A DNA stretch of 64,000 bases, from assembly GCA_964529305.1 (NCBI GenBank), contig CAZGUX010000091.1, positions 1 through 64,000 on the forward strand, read 5' to 3'. The stretch is from CAZGUX01 sp964529305 (GTDB lineage Bacteria; Acidobacteriota; Terriglobia; Bryobacterales; Bryobacteraceae). Each line of letters begins with the position of its first letter. Position 1 is the first letter of the stretch. Positions 60,596 to 64,000 of this stretch are shown here, piece after piece. The notes under the pieces were generated by a model. It was not told the origin of the DNA and searched no databases. It saw only the letters and a list, made by a program, of their open reading frames with translations. Made by a program: the position numbers and the translations under genes.

Positions 60596-62452
60596 ATGAT
60601 TCGGGTTCGATCCCTGTGCCTGCTGCTGATGATCCGGGCAGCCTCTCCGGCGGCTGTCACCGTGGACGAGATCATCAACTTCCGCACCGCCGGGCAGCCG
60701 GCCATTTCGCCCGATGGCGGGCGCGTGGCGTACGTGGCCGGGGGCGCCGTGTGGATCGCCGACGTCGCTTCCGGCAGGACGGTGAAGGTCCATGGGGGAA
60801 GCGCACCCGAATGGTCGCCGGATGGACGCCGGCTAGCGTTTCTGGACAAAGGCCAACTCTGGCTTGGTCCGGAAGCAATGCAGATCACCAGCGAACCAAG
60901 GCCGATCGACCGCTACCGCTGGTCGCCCGATGGAGGGCGGATTGCCTGCCTGACGCCCCTTCCGCCCACCAGGACGCCGGGCCAATTGACCGTGGTGGGG
61001 GTGGATGACCGGCCTCGAAATCAGATCCGGGTCGTGGACCTTTCCAGCCGGAAGGTGACCTCTGCCACCTCACCCGACTATTCGGCGTTGGGCTATGAGC
61101 AGTGGTTTCCAGACAGTTTTGACTGGTCGCCGGACTCCCGCCGCATTGCGTTCACACGGAGACCTCAAGCGCGCGCCGGGAGTCATCACTCCGGCGATCT
61201 GGCCGTGGTGAATGCGGACGGCACAGGTTTTCGGATCGTGCTCGAGCGCCCCGGCTACGACGGGTTCCCGCGCTGGTCGCCCGACGGCCGGCAGATTGCC
61301 TTCATCTCGACGGGCCGGTACGACTGGGTCCGGATCTCCAACCTGTTGGCGATCGACCTGGCGTCGAACCAGGTTCGCAACCTCTCCGCCGAGTTCGACG
61401 AGAGCGTGAAGGAGTTTCAGTGGACCTCGGACGGATCGCGGTTGCTGTTCCTGGCAGGCCAGGGCGTCTCGACGCAACTGTTCGCGGCCGACCCTCGGCA
61501 AGGCGGCGTCCGGCGACTCAGCGCGGGCGGCGATGTGCTCTCCGACCTTTCGATCACGCCGGACGGCCGCATGTGCGCGTTTGTTCGTCAGAATCCGGTC
61601 GACCCGCCCGAGGTGTACGTGTCGCCGGTCGACGGCTGGCAGCCTCGGCGGCTGACCCGGGTCGCCACCGGTCTGGCGAAGAGTTGGCCGGCCCTCGAAA
61701 CCGAAGTAGTGCGCTGGAAGAGCTTCGACGGCATGGAGATCGAGGGCATCGTTCACAAGCCCGCGGGGTATGAACGCGGAAAGGCGTATCCTCTCCTCGT
61801 CCAGCCTCACGGGGGTCCGCACAGCGTGATGATGAACACCTATCCGCTGGGCGAGACCCGGTTGTTCGCCGAACGGGGCTGGGTGGTGTTCCGTCCGAAC
61901 TTCCGCGGCAGCGGCAGCTACGGCGAGCGGTTCCTGCGGGCGAACCTGCGCGGGTGGGGATTGGGCGATTACCAGGACGTGATGACCGGCGTGGACCACC
62001 TGATTGCGCTCGGGTTGGCTGATTCCAACCGCCTGGCGATCGCTGGCGCGTCCTACGGCGGCTATATGACTGCCTGGACGATCTCGCAGACCAACCGATT
62101 CAAGGCCGCGGTCGCCGGCTGCGGCATCACCGATGTCCCCAGCTTCATCCGCACAACGGACGTCCCCGATCGGTTTGAACACTACCTGGGCACCGACGAT
62201 CGTCTGTACGCGCGGCATTCGCCGATGAACTACGGAACCAACATCCGGACCCCGACGTTGATCTGGCATGGAGATCGCGACGAGCGCGTGCCTCTGATGC
62301 AGTCTCGCCACCTGTACACTCAGCTGTTGAAGAACAACGTGCCGGCCGAGTTCGTGATCTACCACGGGGAGGCGCACGGAGTCCGGCGTCCCGACGCCCG
62401 GCGGGACCTGCTCGAGCGGGAGTTGCGATGGATCGAGCGTTGGGTGCGGTAA
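60596..62452 (+). CDS. S9-family prolyl oligopeptidase/dipeptidyl peptidase
   Basis: A 618-residue serine peptidase with a signal peptide, a beta-propeller of repeated P-D-G-R-x-I-A-F-type blades, and a C-terminal alpha/beta-hydrolase. The nucleophile serine is in GASYGGYM (about 486), the aspartate in GDRDERVP (about 561) and the histidine in HGEAHG (about 592). It cleaves short peptides, often after proline, in the periplasm. Start at ATG 60596, four bases after the phosphoesterase stop. Confidence 0.92.
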   Translation: MIRVRSLCLLLMIRAASPAAVTVDEIINFRTAGQPAISPDGGRVAYVAGGAVWIADVASGRTVKVHGGSAPEWSPDGRRLAFLDKGQLWLGPEAMQITSEPRPIDRYRWSPDGGRIACLTPLPPTRTPGQLTVVGVDDRPRNQIRVVDLSSRKVTSATSPDYSALGYEQWFPDSFDWSPDSRRIAFTRRPQARAGSHHSGDLAVVNADGTGFRIVLERPGYDGFPRWSPDGRQIAFISTGRYDWVRISNLLAIDLASNQVRNLSAEFDESVKEFQWTSDGSRLLFLAGQGVSTQLFAADPRQGGVRRLSAGGDVLSDLSITPDGRMCAFVRQNPVDPPEVYVSPVDGWQPRRLTRVATGLAKSWPALETEVVRWKSFDGMEIEGIVHKPAGYERGKAYPLLVQPHGGPHSVMMNTYPLGETRLFAERGWVVFRPNFRGSGSYGERFLRANLRGWGLGDYQDVMTGVDHLIALGLADSNRLAIAGASYGGYMTAWTISQTNRFKAAVAGCGITDVPSFIRTTDVPDRFEHYLGTDDRLYARHSPMNYGTNIRTPTLIWHGDRDERVPLMQSRHLYTQLLKNNVPAEFVIYHGEAHGVRRPDARRDLLERELRWIERWVR

Positions 62453-62486
62453 GGGCAACGCGGTGACTTTCGTGAGGAGGAGATGA

Positions 62487-63275
62487 ATGTCCGCTTTAGT
62501 CGATCTGTCCAATGATCAGTTCCTTTCCGCGTGGAGGCTGTTCGCGCAGGCCTGCTCCGGGTTCGCGGAGGGCTCCGCGCGCGGGGTCCCCATGGTCTTC
62601 GCGGGCGTCCCTGTTCCGTTCTTCAATGTGGGCCTGATCGGTTCCGAGGTTCCCGATGAGAACGAACTGCGCCAGCGCGCGGATGCGGCCGCGGAGTGGG
62701 CCGGCCCCAGGAATCTTCCGTGGTTCCTGGTGCTGTGTCACGAGGCTCTCCCCGAAGGCCTGCGCAGCGAGGCTTCCGGCATACTGGCCGGCGGCGGGTT
62801 TCAGCCGGCCCTTACCCTCACCGGAATGGTCGCGGAGACGATCACGCCGGCTCGCCGCCAGATCGATGGACTCGAGTTGCGGCTGGCGACCGAGCAGCCC
62901 TTGCGGGACGCCCTCATGGACATCAACGGCGAGGCCTATCACATGCCCGGCGGTATGGACGCGGACGAACTCGCGACCGAATCGTTCTGGAGCCCCCATT
63001 GGGGCGTGGTCGCTTTGGCCGGCGGTCAGCCCGTTTCGTGCGCGGCCACGTTTCAGGTCAAGGGGTGCCGGTACGTCGGGTGGGTCGCTACCCTGCCGGA
63101 TCACCAGCGCCGCGGATACGCCGAAGCGGCGATGCGGCGATCGCTCGACCTGGCCGCGGAGCACGCCGGTCCGCTCCCCAGCGTGCTTCACGCCACGGAG
63201 GCTGGACGTCCCGTCTACGAGCGAATGGGATATTCGGCCATTGCGCAGTATTCGCTGTACATGCGGGCCGAGTGA
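62487..63275 (+). CDS. GNAT-type acetyltransferase
   Basis: A 262-residue protein whose C-terminal half holds the GNAT acetyl-CoA site: VGWVATLPDHQRRGYAEAAMRRSLDL with the R-R-G-Y-A turn, then LHATEAGRPVYERMGY. The first half is a less conserved, possibly degenerate GNAT fold (NLPWFLVLCHEALPEGLR). The ATG at 62487 has GAGGAGGAG six to fourteen bases upstream. Substrate unknown. Confidence 0.84.
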   Translation: MSALVDLSNDQFLSAWRLFAQACSGFAEGSARGVPMVFAGVPVPFFNVGLIGSEVPDENELRQRADAAAEWAGPRNLPWFLVLCHEALPEGLRSEASGILAGGGFQPALTLTGMVAETITPARRQIDGLELRLATEQPLRDALMDINGEAYHMPGGMDADELATESFWSPHWGVVALAGGQPVSCAATFQVKGCRYVGWVATLPDHQRRGYAEAAMRRSLDLAAEHAGPLPSVLHATEAGRPVYERMGYSAIAQYSLYMRAE

Positions 63276-63488
63276 CCTCCCTCGGGTGGAGCCCCCCGGG
63301 AAATCCCATCAATCAGGTGGATGCCCTTCGATTAACCTTTTTCACCTTAGTACCTTAATTCCATCGTAAAATCTGCCGATCCTCCCAGTACGGTGTAGCG
63401 TACCGACAGGACTGGAGTCAGGGTGCCGTCGCCTGGCTTTGGGTTCGGACGTCCGACGGGATTCCGCGAAACGCGGACTGGAGTTGGG
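63276..63488. other. Intergenic region with an 18-base near-identical direct repeat
   Basis: About 213 bases between the GNAT gene and the response regulator. An 18-base sequence, GGACTGGAGTCAGGGTGC (63409-63426) and GGACTGGAGTTGGGGTGC (63475-63492), occurs twice with two mismatches, 66 bases apart. The second copy contains the ribosome binding site and start of the regulator. A short AT-rich stretch (around 63345-63370) may hold the promoter. Confidence 0.45.
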
Positions 63489-64000
63489 GTGCGACCAAAC
63501 GGAGAGGCGATTACGCTGTTTGTCTGCGAGTCGCAGCCGATTGTCATCGAGGGCCTGAAACGGGTATTGGACGGTTGCGCCGACCTGGAGCTGGTCGGCG
63601 AAAGCGATTCCGTGGCCGAGGCGCTGGATCAGATTGCGTCCCATCAGCCCAGCATTGTCCTGATGGATCAATCACTTGGCACGAAAGCGACCTTTGAGAT
63701 GATCCCCCGGATCCGGACGGTTTCGCTGAAGTCCCAGGCGGTGCTCTGGGTCAGCAATCTGACCGAGGTGGAGTCGTTCCGGGCGCTGCAGACAGGGGCG
63801 CGGGGGATCCTGAAGAAGACGCTGCCGGTGACGCTCCTGGTGGATTGCCTGCGCGCGGTCGGGCACGGCAACATCTGGATCGAGAACTCGATCTCGAACC
63901 AGGTGGTGGGCTTTCTGAATCGCCGGAACATGCCGCGGCTGACCCCTCGCGAGCAGGAGATCGTGGCCCTGATCAGCCGGGGCATGAAAAACAAACAGAT
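63489..64000 (+). CDS. LuxR/NarL-type response regulator (3' end outside window)
   Basis: A receiver domain (1-120) followed by the start of a LuxR helix-turn-helix (LTPREQEIVALISRGMKN) cut by the window end. The phospho-aspartate is Asp60 in IVLMDQSL, and the KK at 109-110 is the usual lysine. The acidic pair is degraded to CES (only Glu14), so phosphorylation may be weak or absent. GGAG, five bases before the GTG at 63489, supports the start. A cognate kinase is not in the window. Confidence 0.85.
   Translation, partial: MRPNGEAITLFVCESQPIVIEGLKRVLDGCADLELVGESDSVAEALDQIASHQPSIVLMDQSLGTKATFEMIPRIRTVSLKSQAVLWVSNLTEVESFRALQTGARGILKKTLPVTLLVDCLRAVGHGNIWIENSISNQVVGFLNRRNMPRLTPREQEIVALISRGMKNKQ

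Overview
The window is GC-rich, with tightly packed genes, third codon positions dominated by G and C, and many GTG or TTG starts. I read it as chromosome from an Acidobacteriota bacterium of the Solibacter/Bryobacter type. This rests on gene style: many exported, often twin-arginine (Tat) type sugar enzymes, a BNR sialidase-like protein, a CBM9-like protein, an octaheme cytochrome, HEAT-repeat and S9 peptidase genes. No rRNA or other taxonomic marker is present, so the assignment is inference. I saw no rRNA, tRNA, CRISPR array or intact insertion sequence.

Layout. 1-8.7 kb: a glycolate/lactate-oxidase-like flavoprotein (cut by the window start), RNase J, a lipid A-type acyltransferase, mnmA and a cysteine desulfurase (a sulfur-relay pair for tRNA thiolation), then divergently a SAM hydroxide adenosyltransferase-like gene and a HEAT-repeat protein. 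8.7-14.2 kb: O-antigen ligase, ssb, an acyl-carrier-like membrane protein, a sialidase-like protein, and two damaged genes (a sulfatase-modifying-factor-like gene with an in-frame amber codon and a shortened secreted protein). 14.2-20.7 kb: a CBM9-like protein translationally coupled to two tandem phosphohexomutases, a small Smr protein, a lysine/alanine-rich zinc-type protein and a convergent octaheme cytochrome. 20.7-32 kb: two toxin-antitoxin pairs (AbrB/MazF-like and Phd/PIN) interleaved with M20 peptidase, cupin and HI0933-type flavoprotein genes, then exported sugar enzymes, acs, an alcohol dehydrogenase and a HAD phosphatase.

32-37.5 kb is the least orderly part: a large polytopic membrane protein, a 640-residue Tat-type protein of unknown function, and around it gene debris: an apparent HNH-endonuclease N-terminus, a zinc-ribbon fragment, a cupin fragment and a clear Rhs core C-terminus followed by a perfect hairpin. 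37.5-47.4 kb: a secreted glycosidase-like protein, a mannonate-dehydratase-like enzyme, GNAT, rsmD, recG, an exported Gfo/Idh/MocA protein and an amidohydrolase.

47.4-53 kb is the best candidate for an unusual system: a membrane-fusion protein, two MacB-type ABC ATPases, a sigma-54 response regulator and a histidine kinase in one run, with no permease. A near-consensus -24/-12 promoter lies right against the first start codon and an inverted repeat lies upstream. 53-55.4 kb holds an unknown two-part protein and an AAA/DUF4143 ATPase preceded by a perfect 13-bp palindromic operator. 55.5-59.4 kb is the overlapping xseB-ispA-tlyA-nadK-symporter run. 59.4-64 kb carries a metallophosphoesterase, an S9 peptidase, a GNAT and a LuxR-type response regulator cut by the window end.
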